Origin: Galeruca laticollis
Lineage: Eukaryota > Arthropoda > Insecta > Coleoptera > Chrysomelidae
Length of the DNA: 64,000 bases
Direction: 5' to 3'
Assembly: GCA_963921935.1 (NCBI GenBank)
Contig: OY998185.1
Location: 3,822,001-3,886,000, forward strand
Part shown: positions 1-10,943 of the stretch, piece after piece
Numbering within the stretch: the first letter of the stretch is position 1
Layout: every line of letters starts with the position of its first letter
Made by a program: the position numbers and the translations under genes
Notes under the pieces: generated by a model
Told to the model about the DNA's origin: nothing
The model's database searches: none
The model's input: the letters and a program-made list of their open reading frames with translations, nothing else

Positions 1-1044
1 ACCTAAAAAAAATTATCCCATATTGTAACCATAGGGTGGAAGACTGTCACACTTGAGCCAAGATGTAAGAAGAATTTTTTTTAAGATTTGTATGGCAGTA
101 TGACATTTAGATTTTTGGAAAATATATGTTTCAATTTGACCGTTATTATTTTTGCCATACCTCCAGTAGGAGGAAAAGTGGTGTCATACTTGAAAAACTT
201 GATTTATTGCTATGTTTGTGGGTCGCCTGACAAGCAACTGCCGTATACTTGCGTTGCCATACATTGTGCTTTACAACACGATGATCTGAGACCTCCTTAA
301 CTCGAGAAATCGTTCGAGCGGTGGTAGCCGTAGAATATTATATATAACATACCATCTGGTTATAAAACACGCTACATATCTGTTTGAAATTTCGTATTTA
401 TGTTCATTGAACCTCAAACTTGCAGGAAAAATTAGAGCCATATTGGTACATGTCGTTAGAAATATGCATAAAAACTTACAATTTTGAAAAAATATTGTAT
501 TCCTTCGCCACCTCCCACAGGTATGGCATTATCACAATTCTATTTATGATCATACAAAGAACTGGAAAAAAATATAGGGTGGTACAAATAGTTTTGCAAA
601 ATAAAAAAAATCCTTTGAGGCGGTATGGCAGCTATTTGGAACTGTCGGAAAAGTATTAGCCTGGTACAAATGGTTGAATTGTATTTTTTTTAATAACGTG
701 TTCTCGTCGGTATAGCGGGCTGTAAGTCACACCGGAGAAGTATGGCATTACACTACCACCTACTTCTTTTTTTATCGACTATCGGAAAATACAAGAATTT
801 TTGTGTAACTACTCGTTCGACACTCGTAACTTATCCGACACGTTCGATTAACGCTCACGCGATTGGGCCGGTGCCAGCGTTATGACCATTATTTTGCTTT
901 TCGTCATTATGTAATTAGAACCCCGAAGGGTCGCCATACTTGGTACAAATGACCGGAAATTAGGTGTCACCATCGGCCTGTTATTATTATTATTATTAGT
1001 CCAGTAAATGAAGGCCTGAAAATACCTTAATCTAACATTATTTC
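1..1044. other. Unassigned AT-rich sequence with weak recurring motifs
   Basis: I see no gene here. The short words 'ggtacaaat' (near 580, 664, 942) and 'tatggca' (near 91, 522, 625, 740) recur at irregular spacing, which suggests decayed repeat copies. A short TTA microsatellite lies near 980-1000. The open frames are short and resemble nothing I know. Confidence 0.4.
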
Positions 1045-1260
1045 CTGGAGCCTGTTGGTTGTGGTAGAATTTGTAGATCTTAATGGGTCATTTGAAAGGG
1101 AAGATCCAAGACTCCATTCTAGTTCAAGGCCGAAAAATGGCCCTAAAGTTCTAAAAATCCGTTTTTCGGCTATACCTCTCAAAATATGACACTTGGAGAA
1201 TTTTTGTTTAGACAAAAAATGAAGAAGAGTTCATTATTTACAAAAATGGTTTTATTGATT
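1045..1260 (+). repeat. Left arm of a diverged inverted repeat
   Basis: This stretch reads, in reverse complement and with substitutions and small indels, like 5140-5355. Shared blocks include 'tcatttgaaagggaagat', 'tccgtttttcggc' and 'ctcaaaatatgac'. The two arms bracket the R1-like remnant. They may be two copies of one repeat family in opposite orientation or the ends of a composite element. No target-site duplication was found. Confidence 0.7.
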
Positions 1261-1949
1261 TTTATCGCAACTAAATATTTTTTGCAAAAACGGAAGGCTG
1301 AGAAAAATTGCAGTTTCCTATTAAATTGGAGATCTAGGTGCTTAAAAATACACTGGGCTTTATGTTTTGGTAAACACCAACTGTAAATAGCGCCACCACG
1401 TTTATTCTTCTCGACAAATGTTGAGGCTGCAAATGTGATTTTTTTCTTGGAAATAAGTATTTGGGTTACCTCTATTGAATAAAGAACGTTACAACTCTTT
1501 TCACAAGGAGGTGAATTGAAAATTTTTGGGAAAATTGAAAAAAATCCCATGTTTCAAAATCTTTAGCTCCACGCTATTTCGAACAACGCATGTTATCACC
1601 TTTAAGAGCTGATGCATATTCCCTCGTTAAGGTCATCGACTTTTTTGCGATTTTTCGGGAATTTTCTCAAACTTTATTTGCAACAATGAGGATCCGAGGT
1701 TTTGGGAGAATACTAAAAAATTACGCAAAAATTTCAAAATCGCAAAAATTTATTATAGAAAAATACATACAAAATTGTAGACAAATCTGTCAATTATCAG
1801 TTCAATTCATCTGCTTCAAAAACATATCGTTCATATTCATTGTTAACACCAGTTCGCTACCTTCTTTCTCTTCTTCTACCCCACATTCTATGTCTCCTTC
1901 TATCTCATTTTCTTCGGATGCTGTTATACCTTCGGTATTTTTATAATTT
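1261..1949. other. Unassigned sequence between repeat arm and R1-like remnant
   Basis: AT-rich sequence with no recognisable coding region. It may hold the inner part of the left repeat arm and 3' untranslated sequence of the minus-strand R1-like element, but I cannot draw a border. Confidence 0.35.
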
Positions 1950-4690
1950 GAACAGGATGCCTACCAACCAAACCCACCTCCATCTCTCCGTTACCCCCGC
2001 CTCGGAATCACTACCGTAGCATACTTCGAGACGGGTGGCGGACCCTCACACACTCTCCGATCACTCCGTCATCTTCTCCCTTCTATCACTCCTACTTCTC
2101 ATGCCATATCAAGCCCTTTCGTCCCCAGCATTATCTACACCACGTTCTCCCAATACATCGTCTACCCTAGTTTCTTCTCCAACTTCCTCCACACTTCTTC
2201 GTTCTTCCAGTATCTAAACACATGCCCCATATCATCCTCCTTTTCACACCTCTCGCATATTCCAGACTCTCCCAATCTTGAGACGGTAACCTACTCTCGA
2301 CCAATGTCCAGTAAGCACCTGTGTCAAGGAGTAGTTCACCTCCCCGAACCTACGGTCCATCCAATCTCTTTCTACCAGTCGCTTCTTTTAGCGCGCCCTC
2401 ATATTCCTCCCACCTTCTCTCCATTACTTCCTACGTCAATACCTCTCTGCACCCGCAGGAGTAGCCTGACCCTCGAATTCACCCCAGCTCATTCACCCCG
2501 CACTTCCGCACCGAACAGCATACTCTGCTTTATCTTCCTACCAATTACCCCCCTCTCCCGGCCCTTTCACATTACTCATCAATGTCCCTCGCCTTCTGTG
2601 CGGTCTTTACCATATGTGTTTTGAAGGATAGTTGGCTATCCAACCACTCCCCTAGGTATTTCACAGACTCCTTCATACGAATTCTCCTATCCTTCACCAT
2701 CACCCTCATTTCCCTCGTCTTGCTCCGTCCCGCCACTTCCACTCCGCACCGCTCAATATCTCCACAATCTTTCTACACATCATCTCCGCCTTTCTTTCAA
2801 TCTCCGCCTCACCCGTTGCCCTACATACCAGACACACATCATCCGCATACATCATAATCTCACAATCACCATCAAACACACACTTCAAGAGCGTCGGTCC
2901 CAGAACCGAGCCCTGGGTCACTCCAGCCTCTATCCCATGCCTCCTCCCTCTAGAATCTACTATCATCCGCCCCGTCAGGTAGTCCACTACTAGGCTGACC
3001 AACCCCTCACCTACCCCAAGCCTGAGCAACGCGTTCCACACCGCCCGTTTACTGACACTGCTGAACGCGTTCCCCACGTCGGAGAACACGAGTAGGGCCA
3101 ATTTCTTGTTCTTCCAGCTACTATCTCTAGCCATTTCCTCCAAACCCTGACCAGCACCGAGATGTATGATTTTCCGTTCACAAACCCGAGCTGGTCTTCC
3201 CTAAAACCCCCATCCTACCAACTTCTTCCTCAATCCTATCCTTTATTATCCCTTCCATAAATTTACCCGTACCACTCAGCAGGTTGAGGGGCCTGTAGTC
3301 CCCCGCCCGCTTTCCTTATTTACCCGCCTTCCTCACCAGTATCACTCTGGCCACCTTCCATCTTTCCGGGAACTCTTCCTCCATCAGCACCTTGTTGTAT
3401 AGTTCCCAGAAGTACTCTCCATTGTTATCCAACAGCCTCTTCACCACATAACCTCTCAGGCCGTCTATCCCTGGGGCTTTCCTTCCCCCCTCCTCTCCTT
3501 CTCATTTTTCTACCGACGTAATCCCCGTCATTTCCCTATCTCCTAGTTTCCTCGACTTCCCGAATCCTCCCCTCCACTCCCCCTTCTGTCCCTGCGAACA
3601 ATTTCCTTATAATCTCCTTCTCCCAATCTTCTTCTAGCACCTCGTTCCTATTTACACCCATCCTTTCCACCGCTTTCCCCATGGATTGTTTTCCAATTCC
3701 CCCACTAGCTCTTACCACTTCCCTGTCCCCCTACGCTACAGCTCCTTCTTCTCCTTGTAACCCCCTTTTCCATTTATCCATCCTTTCTCTTCAGCATCCG
3801 CCTTCGTTCTTTCTTACACTACCTTCACAGCTCCTGTATTTCCTCATTCCTCCAGTAATTAGTCCCCCTCATTCCCTCTATTTTACACACTTATATCCTC
3901 ACGTAGAATTCATCTACCTCATGACCGTCACCTTTCTATCTCCTCTTTTACTTTATTCCTCATACTCTATCTCGGCCTTCGTCCACCACCATCCACTTTC
4001 TTCCAGTAATTCCTCTCTCCCTTTCCTTATATCCGTCTCCTCATACCTATGTAAACTCAAGCTTTCCTCATCCTCCAGCACCTTACAACCATACACTCTT
4101 TCTCCCAGCCTTTCATCACAGGCTGTTATATCAATGTATGAACCTCCGACACTCCTCACGAAGATGGGCAGGAGTCAATCATTCAGCAACGGTAACCCGT
4201 TGGATGCCAACACTTCCTCCAGGATCTCCCTTCACCTATCCGTTTTCTAACCCCCCTCCCCCACCCACAGCATTCTTAACATCGAAATCCCCTGTCACCA
4301 TTTTCCTTATGATCCTCCTTCTCCCTTTTGAAACCTTCAGATCGTCCTCCAATCTTGTTAAGCTCCTCTCATATTTTTTCAGACCGACATTTGGACTTAT
4401 ATACTCCACCATGTCCCCCATCCATCTCCCTCACTTCATCCGTCCTCATTCCCTCCCCCACTAGTCCTATTCCTGCCTCTCATGTATCGTCCATAATCCA
4501 TCCATGCTTTTCCACATATCTAGTCTACACTCCACATCAACTTCTCCTCCTAAAAATCACTTCATTTAATACATCATGCGCTATCCTGCATTTCCCTAAA
4601 TTTTTCTGTATCATCCATCCCCTACATTCCATCCTCCCGCGCACTGATCACCCCTTCCTCCTGTTTGGCCAGAATCGTTCCCTCTAAGGG
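1950..4690 (-). pseudogene. Decayed R1-clade non-LTR retrotransposon ORF2 (endonuclease, RT, zinc knuckle)
   Basis: On the minus strand the sequence is strongly purine-rich and breaks into several frames. At about 4421-3953 there is an APE-type endonuclease remnant: 'VTGDFDVKN', then 'SYIDIT', then 'ESLSLHRY', where the family normally has an S-D-H core, so the catalytic Asp is lost. At about 3143-2706 lies a reverse transcriptase core with 'FSDVGNAFSSV', 'GVTQGSVLGP' and the catalytic box 'MYADDVCLV'. Near 2330-2220 the frame reads 'LTQVLTGHW' followed by a Cys-x2-Cys...His pattern, the C-terminal zinc-binding region of R1/TRAS-type ORF2. Stops and frameshifts make it non-functional. The order fits the R1 clade; the exact family is not settled. 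Plus-strand open frames in this C/T-rich stretch are shadows of it. Confidence 0.8.
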
Positions 4691-5139
4691 GTCCAGAGGT
4701 TCCCTCCCATTTTTTCCATCGGCTTCATCCCGAAAAACAAAGTTCCTTTTTACTTGAAACAAAAATTCTGACATGATTCAACACCTTCCAAGATTCAGTT
4801 TTCGAAAGACAATCCGAATAAAAGACTTTAAAAAAATATATGGATAAATTCATGATTGCGTGAAAATTTCGTGGAAAAAAACTTTGACCACTTTTTCCAA
4901 CATTTTTGAAAAGAAATATTGCTCTTATCACAGGATATGATAGGTATGGATTTCCCCTTTCAGATGTATTTTGAATCATGAGAAACTATTAATTTTTTAT
5001 CGACAATTTGTCCGACGCTTATGAATAAAAGCGTAGAAAGTGCTGTCGTGGATCCCATGGGAGGAGACAACAATACAGAATGGGTTTTGGGCCCGTTATC
5101 TGTGAAACTATCGAATTTTCGAGAAAAAAAACTAATAGG
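4691..5139. other. Unassigned sequence next to right repeat arm
   Basis: AT-rich, with no coding signal recognised. Parts may be the diverged inner portion of the right inverted-repeat arm. Confidence 0.3.
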
Positions 5140-5355
5140 GCCATTTTTGTAGATAATGAACTGATCTTAATTTTTTGACTAAACAAAAATTCTCCAAATG
5201 TCATATTTTGAGAGATATGGCCGAAAAACGGATTTTTGGAATTTTAGGCCTATTTTTCGCCCTTGAACTAGAATGGAATCTTGGAAAAAATATCTTCCCT
5301 TTCAAATGACCCCTCAAGGCCTATAAATTCCACCACAACAAACAACCGCCAGACA
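5140..5355 (-). repeat. Right arm of a diverged inverted repeat
   Basis: Reverse-complement counterpart of 1045-1260. It is clearly related but carries many substitutions and a few indels, so the pair is old. It lies just upstream of the host exon. Confidence 0.7.
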
Positions 5356-5561
5356 ATTATGTCAGGTTTGTCACTTCATTTGTTGGACTATATTCAGTAC
5401 ATATACAATATGTCAAGTAACAATCTTTTTCTGATTTCTGTGCTCCTAAAACATTTGTGGCGGAATTAAAAACTCACATTAATTTATGTTACCTTCCTGT
5501 TTTTGGTGAGATAAGGTTATTTTTTATCTAAATTAATTTGTTGTTCCTTTATTTATTACAG

Positions 5562-5707
5562 ATGCACTTCTTGCCGATCTTCAGAATACAGTTTCTGGTT
5601 CGGGTGTAGGGACAAATTATTCCGGATACTCACAAAGAAATATTCGTTACTCTCCAGATAGCGATGGTCACGCAACAAAAACAGAAACATATTCGTTAAA
5701 ATCAGCG
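5562..5707 (+). CDS. Pax: Paxillin, internal coding exon carrying the LD1 motif
   Basis: Paxillin is a focal-adhesion scaffold that binds FAK, vinculin and other partners through leucine-rich LD motifs and C-terminal LIM domains. The exon starts after a pyrimidine-rich tract ending 'ttatttattacag' and ends at a consensus donor 'gtaagt'. With a phase-1 start (a G supplied by the upstream exon) it encodes 49 residues. They begin 'DALLADLQNTVSGSG', an excellent match to LD1 ('LDALLADL'), and continue with a Tyr/Ser-rich linker, as in insect paxillins. The 48 full codons end in phase 0 and are stop-free. The first exon (probably only M-D-D-L) and all later exons, including LIM domains, were not found here, so neighbouring introns must be long and filled with transposons. 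Confidence rests on one short but distinctive motif plus both splice sites. Confidence 0.82.
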
Positions 5708-6057
5708 GTAAGTATTTCATATCCATTGATTACGAAATATTGTGTCTGCTCTTTTTTTATGTATAGGGTATCGTTATCACTACTGGGCTTTGATAATTGC
5801 AGATATCCATTTCTATTAGAAATTTCTGGAACAGAAAGAAGAGTGTGAGAGTGTGTGTGCGAGAGAGAGGAGAGATAGAAAGATTGCACGCAAATTACTC
5901 CATTTGCCACAGCAGAATTTTGGAAATTGTTTCGATCAATTTAGATAGTAACGTTGGTCTCCTTCAAGAAATTTATTAATAAATTATTCCATTACCATTA
6001 TTAAGGATGTGGATAATATGTATTTACCGGAAGGTTATAATTCAACTTCATAAGCGA
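5708..6057. other. Intron sequence after the paxillin exon
   Basis: Follows the donor site. It holds a short (GT)/(GA)-rich tract near 5845-5880 and otherwise featureless AT-rich DNA. The next paxillin exon is not visible. Confidence 0.5.
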
Positions 6058-6840
6058 CTAAATTAAACATTCGGATCTCACGATGTTATTTAAACAACCA
6101 AAAAAGATTCGATTCAGATCACAATATGAATACTCGTTAGAGTTACAGGATGATGATCTAATAATACCAACTTTTGCAAGGTGTACAGGAAATTTCCCGT
6201 GACGGGTTCTAAGTCTAAAAATAGTTGATGAATAGAATTTGGGTGTTGTATAATTGAATACATATTCGGAAGGACGGGGTAATGTAGGATGAATTTGAAA
6301 GTACTGGTATGTAGAGTATCTAGATTTGTTTATCCACTCCTGCTTCCATTTCTTAGCAATTCCATGCCTTATCGTGTTGTTTATATATGCTGATGTGAAA
6401 ATATTGCAAACTTGTCCATTTATAACTGCATCCTTCGCTAACAGGTCGGTCCTTTCGTTCCCTGTTATATTGCTTTGACCCTTAACACTAATAAACGTAA
6501 CATTTAACTCAACAAGCATAGATTTGATACTGCATATTACAGGGCATCCAATACCTCTGATAGAAGTAGATTTGATTGAATCGATAGCAGATTTAGAATC
6601 TGAAAGAATTACAGCATTACATAATTGGTTTGTAATCAACCAATTGAGGCTTTTCTGTATAGCTATGAGTTCTGCAGTATGTATGCTACATATATCGGGT
6701 AATTTGTAATCATATGATAAGTCCAAAGTCTGGATAGAAAAACCCACATCTTACCCCATCTTTCGTCTTAGATCCATCTGTATATATGAATATATTATTA
6801 ACAAAGCCTGCCAATATTGATTTCAGAAGGCCTACATTGA
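6058..6840 (-). pseudogene. RNase H domain remnant of a non-LTR retrotransposon ORF2
   Basis: The minus strand reads, from 6840 downwards, 'YTDGSKTKDGV', then after a frame break at about 6755 a 229-residue open frame with 'HTAELIAIQKSLNWL', 'ILSDSKSAIDSI' and 'GNERTDLLAK'. These are the catalytic blocks (D, E, D, D) of the RNase H domain at the end of ORF2 in I/Jockey-type elements. The conserved His in the 'PGHxGxxGNE' block is replaced ('VKGQSNITGNE'), so the domain is probably dead. The tail 'RLRTRHGKFPVHLAKVG' is the usual region after RNase H. No RT was found upstream on this strand, so the copy is truncated. Confidence 0.8.
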
Positions 6841-7129
6841 TTTGATTGGAAGTTGAATACTTGGGAATTATGACTCATAATAAAAGCTCTAAACTGCACC
6901 CGAAATGCTGGGATGATTTTGTCTTCTTTGTAGATGGTAATTTAATTCATAGTTTCAGTAAAAGCGTGTACTGTTCAGCTTCCATTATCCATTTGTTAAA
7001 TGTTCTGCCGCGATCTCACTCAACTTGTTGATCATGGCCGATTCTCGAAATCTAAGTATTATTAAATGTTTTTGAGACTTTTACTCCCGTCTTAATCCCA
7101 GAGGAGGCTCCAGGTCACAAGGGAGCCTC
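6841..7129. other. Unassigned sequence between two element remnants
   Basis: I see no confident coding match. It may contain the 3' breakpoint of the Gypsy element and the 5' breakpoint of the RNase H remnant. No copy of the Gypsy LTR ends seen at 9867 and 16500 was found here. Confidence 0.35.
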
Positions 7130-8105
7130 ATTTTGCGTGCAAACAGGATTTTTGCAGGTGTTTCACCCGTGGACTCATTTATGGCCGATCGATAAGCCAA
7201 AGCGAATAGGGAAAGATACTGGTCCCAATCTCTGGTGGCTGAAAACTAGATTGGACAGGTATTTTCCAATGGTCCTATTCATTCTTTCGACCGTTCCATC
7301 TGATTGTGGATGCAACATTCTTCTTCATTCCCAGCTTGTCACAAATTTCCTGGAATACGTGGCTCTCGAAATTTCTTCCTTGATCGCTGTGTACTTCTAA
7401 GGGCACTCCATATCTGCTAATAAATTCTTTCACCAATACATCCGCGACAGTTGTGGCCTCTTGATTCGGGATCGCTTAAATTTCCACCCACTTTGTGAAA
7501 TAATCCATTACTACCAGGATGTATTTACCATCATTTTCTGTCGTCGGAAATGGTCCAGCGATGTCTAAAGCGATCCTTTCGAAAGGACTTCCACCATTAT
7601 ACTGTTTCATAGGTGCCTTTTTCTTGCGATGTGGTCCATTACTCGTAGCACAAGTCGTACATTTCTTACACCAGTCCTTCACATCGTCGGAGCTGTTCAT
7701 CCAATAAAACCTTTCACGGACTCTCTGAAGGGTTTTGTTCACTCCCAGATGACCTCCCGATGGACTGTCGTATAACTTCTTCAGTATCTCAGCTACTCTT
7801 GTTCTTGGGATAACTAGCTGTCTCCTCCTGTCGGAACAATCATGGTTTTCTAGGACTTTTTTCAACAGGCCTTCTTCTAGGACAAGGGAGTCCCACTGAG
7901 CCCAATATGCCTTGAGTGTTGGTGCATATCTTGAAACTTCTTGCCAAGTAGGTCGCTGATTTTCTTCCTTCCATTGCCGAATCATCTTCAGGTGAGGATC
8001 ATTCTCCTGATATTCTCTGATCCTGGTGGGTGACCATTCTTCGTTGACTACAGTAGTTCTTAAAACTGCGGCTTCCCTAGATTCCGCCTTGTTACAGTGG
8101 GAGCA
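7130..8105 (-). pseudogene. Ty3/Gypsy integrase remnant (zinc finger plus partial core)
   Basis: From about 7985 to 7476 (minus strand) the frame encodes the integrase N-terminal HHCC zinc finger ('GGHLGVNKT'...'WCKKCTTCATSNG') and the start of the DDE core ('LDIAGPFPTTENDGKYILV', first catalytic Asp, then 'MDYFTKWVE'). After a frame break near 7475 the core continues ('GVPLEVHSDQGRNFES', second Asp) and ends near 7137. The third catalytic residue and C-terminal domain are missing. Upstream (about 8100-7985) the linker is continuous with gag-derived sequence, so the protease, reverse transcriptase and RNase H expected between gag and integrase have been deleted. The copy cannot be autonomous. 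Confidence 0.85.
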
Positions 8106-9840
8106 GTCTATTGGGTACGGCCGTCTGGACAGGGAGTCGGCATTTCAGTGACTCGCATCAGCTCGATGTTCGCCCCTGTCTAATTTCCCATGTGACAGGA
8201 GTCCTGGGATGTTTCGACGAGCTGCGTACGTGGTCTAGCTCACCACACTTTCAGCATTTGATCTTCTTCGGCTCCTTTTCTGCCATACTCTTTATCAAAT
8301 TGATGATCTGGTTCGGGATGTCTTCGTTACCTTCTTCATGCATGGTCCTAACTTTGTTGTACTGCGAATCCTTCGTGGCTCCTTTGCATTTAAGAGGTTC
8401 TTGGTTTGCAGGAGTAGTAGGGCGCTTATACGAACTGCGTGTATGCTCCAGCTCGCCACAATTACAGCACCTGATCTTCATCGGCTTCTTGTCTACCATA
8501 CCTTTCAACAAGTTGACGATCTGGTCAAGTCTGTCATCGTCACCTTCTTCCTGTATGGTCCTACCTTTGTTGTATCCCGAAGCCATCGTGGCTGCTTCAT
8601 ATTCAAGAGCAGCAGTTGATGCGTCAACTAGTTTTTGGGATGTACTAAACGAAGCGTCCTCTGCATGTCAGGGTCACGTAAGGCATCAATAAAGGCCTGG
8701 ATGCCCAGACATTCCATCATGTTCTCTGGTGCTGATGGATAAGCGAATCGAACTAGTCGGGCTATATCCAGTTCATACTCTTGAAGGGCTTCGTCACGTT
8801 TCTGCCTTGGGTTCTTCAGTTGTGACTGGTACAAATGTTCTAGATGCTCGTGGCCATATCGCATGTCCAACCTCTTCTTCAACTGCTCGAAGTTATCCGT
8901 TTCTTCAAGTGGTATCGTCTGAAGTACATCTAAGGCATCTCCCCGAAACGCGATGGTTTAGTTTACTGCCTTCTCTCTGTCGGACCAATTCACCGTTGCG
9001 ATGTTTTTCCGTCGTACGTTCGCGCCTTGACTCGGGCAAACTGGCAAAACTGCCAAAGTCTTCTAACTTAGGGAGTGTTTCTGGCTTGTAAGGTTTTGTT
9101 TGCTCGGTCTGTTTTTCGTCCGCGGGCGTGTCTTGAGTTGTAATATCTGTCATCTTTCTTTCTAACTCCTTGATTGTCTCGTCCATCGTTGTCATCCTAT
9201 TCTCAATCTTCGTTGTAATCTTATTCTCGATTTTATCGTCCATCGTTGACATATTATTCTCGATTTCAGATTTTAGAGACGAAACTGCATATTCAACGTC
9301 AGCGGCAATATATATCTGTCATCTTTCTTTCTAACTCCTTGATTGTCTCGTCCATCGTTGTCATCCTATTCTCAATCTTCGTTGTAATCTTATTCTCGAT
9401 TTTATCGTCCATCGTTGACATCTTATTCTCGATTTCAGATTTTATAGAGGAAATTTCATATTCAACGTCAGCGGCAATAAGATATCGGCAGATATATCGT
9501 TCTTCATAGCAGTGATCTTCTCGTCCATATTAGCAGAAAGGTCGTTCTTCATAGCAGAAATATCGTGCTTATTGTTTTTCACATTCGTTGAAATCTTCTC
9601 TTCCATGGCAGAAATCTTCTCGTCCATGTTAGCAGAAATTGACGAGATTAAGGTGGAAGTCTCGTCATTGAATAAAACTGTTTCTGGATCAAAGCCGTCA
9701 TTTTCCAGTGCCACTTTAAGTCTTTCTACTAATTCACTTTTCTTACCGGACGTTTCCAACTCACGATTTTCCAATTCTGCTCTTAGTTCCGTCGCTTTCA
9801 GGTCACATAGTCTCTTGGCAATTTTTACGTAGCAATGTAT
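8106..9840 (-). pseudogene. Ty3/Gypsy gag remnant with SAP-like N-terminus, coiled coil and zinc knuckles
   Basis: Read on the minus strand from about 9830. An N-terminal segment containing 'ELETSGKKSELVERL' resembles a SAP DNA-binding motif. It is followed by a repetitive Met/Asp/Glu/Lys-rich coiled coil ('SANMDEKITAMKNDIS' and variants). At about 8882-8628 comes the retrotransposon gag core ('EHLEHLYQSQLKN'...'FAYPSAPENMMECLGIQAF'), then two zinc-knuckle remnants near 8460-8400 and 8250-8190 ('CCNCGELEHTRSS', and a second with a Cys-Gly-Glu core), each with the last Cys changed to Ser. Several frame breaks are present, one caused by a 169-bp tandem duplication. The lost cysteines and frameshifts imply a dead gag. 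Confidence 0.8.
9146..9480. repeat. Two tandem copies of a 169-bp unit inside gag
   Basis: The block starting 'tctgtcatctttctttc' at 9146 starts again at 9315 and runs to about 9480 with few differences. The period, 169 bp, is not a multiple of three, so the duplication shifts the gag reading frame within the coiled-coil region. Confidence 0.9.
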
Positions 9841-9848
9841 TCATATTA

Positions 9849-9865
9849 TCCCACTTCTGACACCA
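9849..9865 (-). other. Primer binding site of the Gypsy element
   Basis: On the minus strand 'TGGTGTCAGAAGTGGGA' begins two bases after the inferred LTR end (…ATTACA). The leading TGG is the usual complement of a tRNA 3' CCA, and the position fits a primer binding site. The tRNA was not identified. Confidence 0.6.
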
Positions 9866-9866
9866 A

Positions 9867-10009
9867 TGTAATGTTTTTCTTATTTATTTAAAACAGTTTA
9901 TTCTGACGGGTGGGGTAAATTAATACACACGGTATGTCTACTCACTTAATTTATTTATTCACTAAACTATTCACTAATTTATATTATATACACAGTATAT
10001 ACACTTAAA

Positions 10010-10012
<3 letters not shown>
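9867..10012 (-). repeat. 3' part of the Gypsy 5' LTR (first half)
   Basis: The minus-strand LTR ends with …CATTACA at 9867, right before the primer binding site. The other half lies at 16189-16500 and begins TGTTACG. The halves are separated by a TA tract and the Penelope array. Total LTR length without the insert is roughly 460 bp. No second LTR was found, so the joining is inferred from position and the TGT...ACA ends. Confidence 0.65.

Positions 10013-10081
<69 letters not shown>
10013..10081. repeat. (TA)n microsatellite at the Penelope insertion border
   Basis: Pure TA dinucleotide tract directly at the left edge of the Penelope array; a shorter one (16173-16188) marks the right edge. 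Penelope-like elements often sit in such tracts, so this is probably the expanded target. Confidence 0.9.
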
Positions 10082-10084
<3 letters not shown>

Positions 10085-10167
10085 GAAAGATAGTCTTTGC
10101 TGACTAGTTAGGAATAAAACTAGTGAATATTGGGGATTGCAGCAAAAAATTGGAAAAGATATACTCT

Positions 10168-10214
10168 TAGCGGAAAATGTCCAAGCTTTCGAGGATGTTT
10201 GTCCTCATCATCAG
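10168..10214 (-). ncRNA. Hammerhead-like ribozyme motif, copy A
   Basis: The minus strand reads CUGAUGA, one U, then GAGGA-CAAACA-UCCUC (perfect 5-bp stem II), GAAA, then GC...GC and UA at the expected cleavage position. Hammerhead ribozymes in pseudo-LTRs of Penelope-like elements are established. Stem I was not resolved and the extra U before stem II departs from the minimal consensus, so activity is uncertain. Confidence 0.65.
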
Positions 10215-10943
10215 GGAAACTAGAATGAAAAAACAACAGTTAAATACTGTGGTCAAAGAGAATAATTAAAAATGAAATTCACAACCACGTGTGTACTTAC
10301 CTCCGAAGTGAGGTTAGATTCCATAAAGATGTAAAATCGTAAACTACAAGTCGTAAATTGTGGAATATTCAAGTAGGAATTGAACCAACGGCCTAATCAA
10401 TCGTGTCATAGCAACAATTGTAATTGTCGCAGCATTTTATAAAATAAAACCATTGATTTCATCTTCATGTGTCACCATACTAAACGCCGGCGAGGAAATG
10501 ATATATTTTGCCTCCAAAAGGGAAGTGACAAGAGACAAACAGTGTTACCAACGTCAATAATGAGCTGTGGGACAATGCCACTATTTTCGTAATGGCAGCT
10601 GTAGGGCTAACAATTGGTGTAATGAGAAGATGTAATATTGTTGAAAAGAGGAAGAGAGAAAGAAAATGTGAGACAGAGCTAGGAGAACGCTCTCATTTTT
10701 ATTATGTTTAGAGTGCGTAGAGAACATCACTTCGTTTTGACTAACACAAAGGAAGAAAAGAGAAGACAACAGAAAAGAACATTAATATGTAATAATAAAC
10801 ATAGTAACTAAGCAATTCAACAGTTCTCCAATCTGAATGTATCTACCAACACCAATACACTCAAAATTAGGTTTAATTAATTATTTGCTTACTTGAATGT
10901 ATCTACCAACACCAATACATTCAAAGTAAATTTATTATTATTA

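Noticed and set aside
2035..4690. Series of plus-strand open frames rich in Ser, Pro and Leu
   Set aside because: They are antisense to the purine-rich R1-like coding sequence and show only low-complexity composition.
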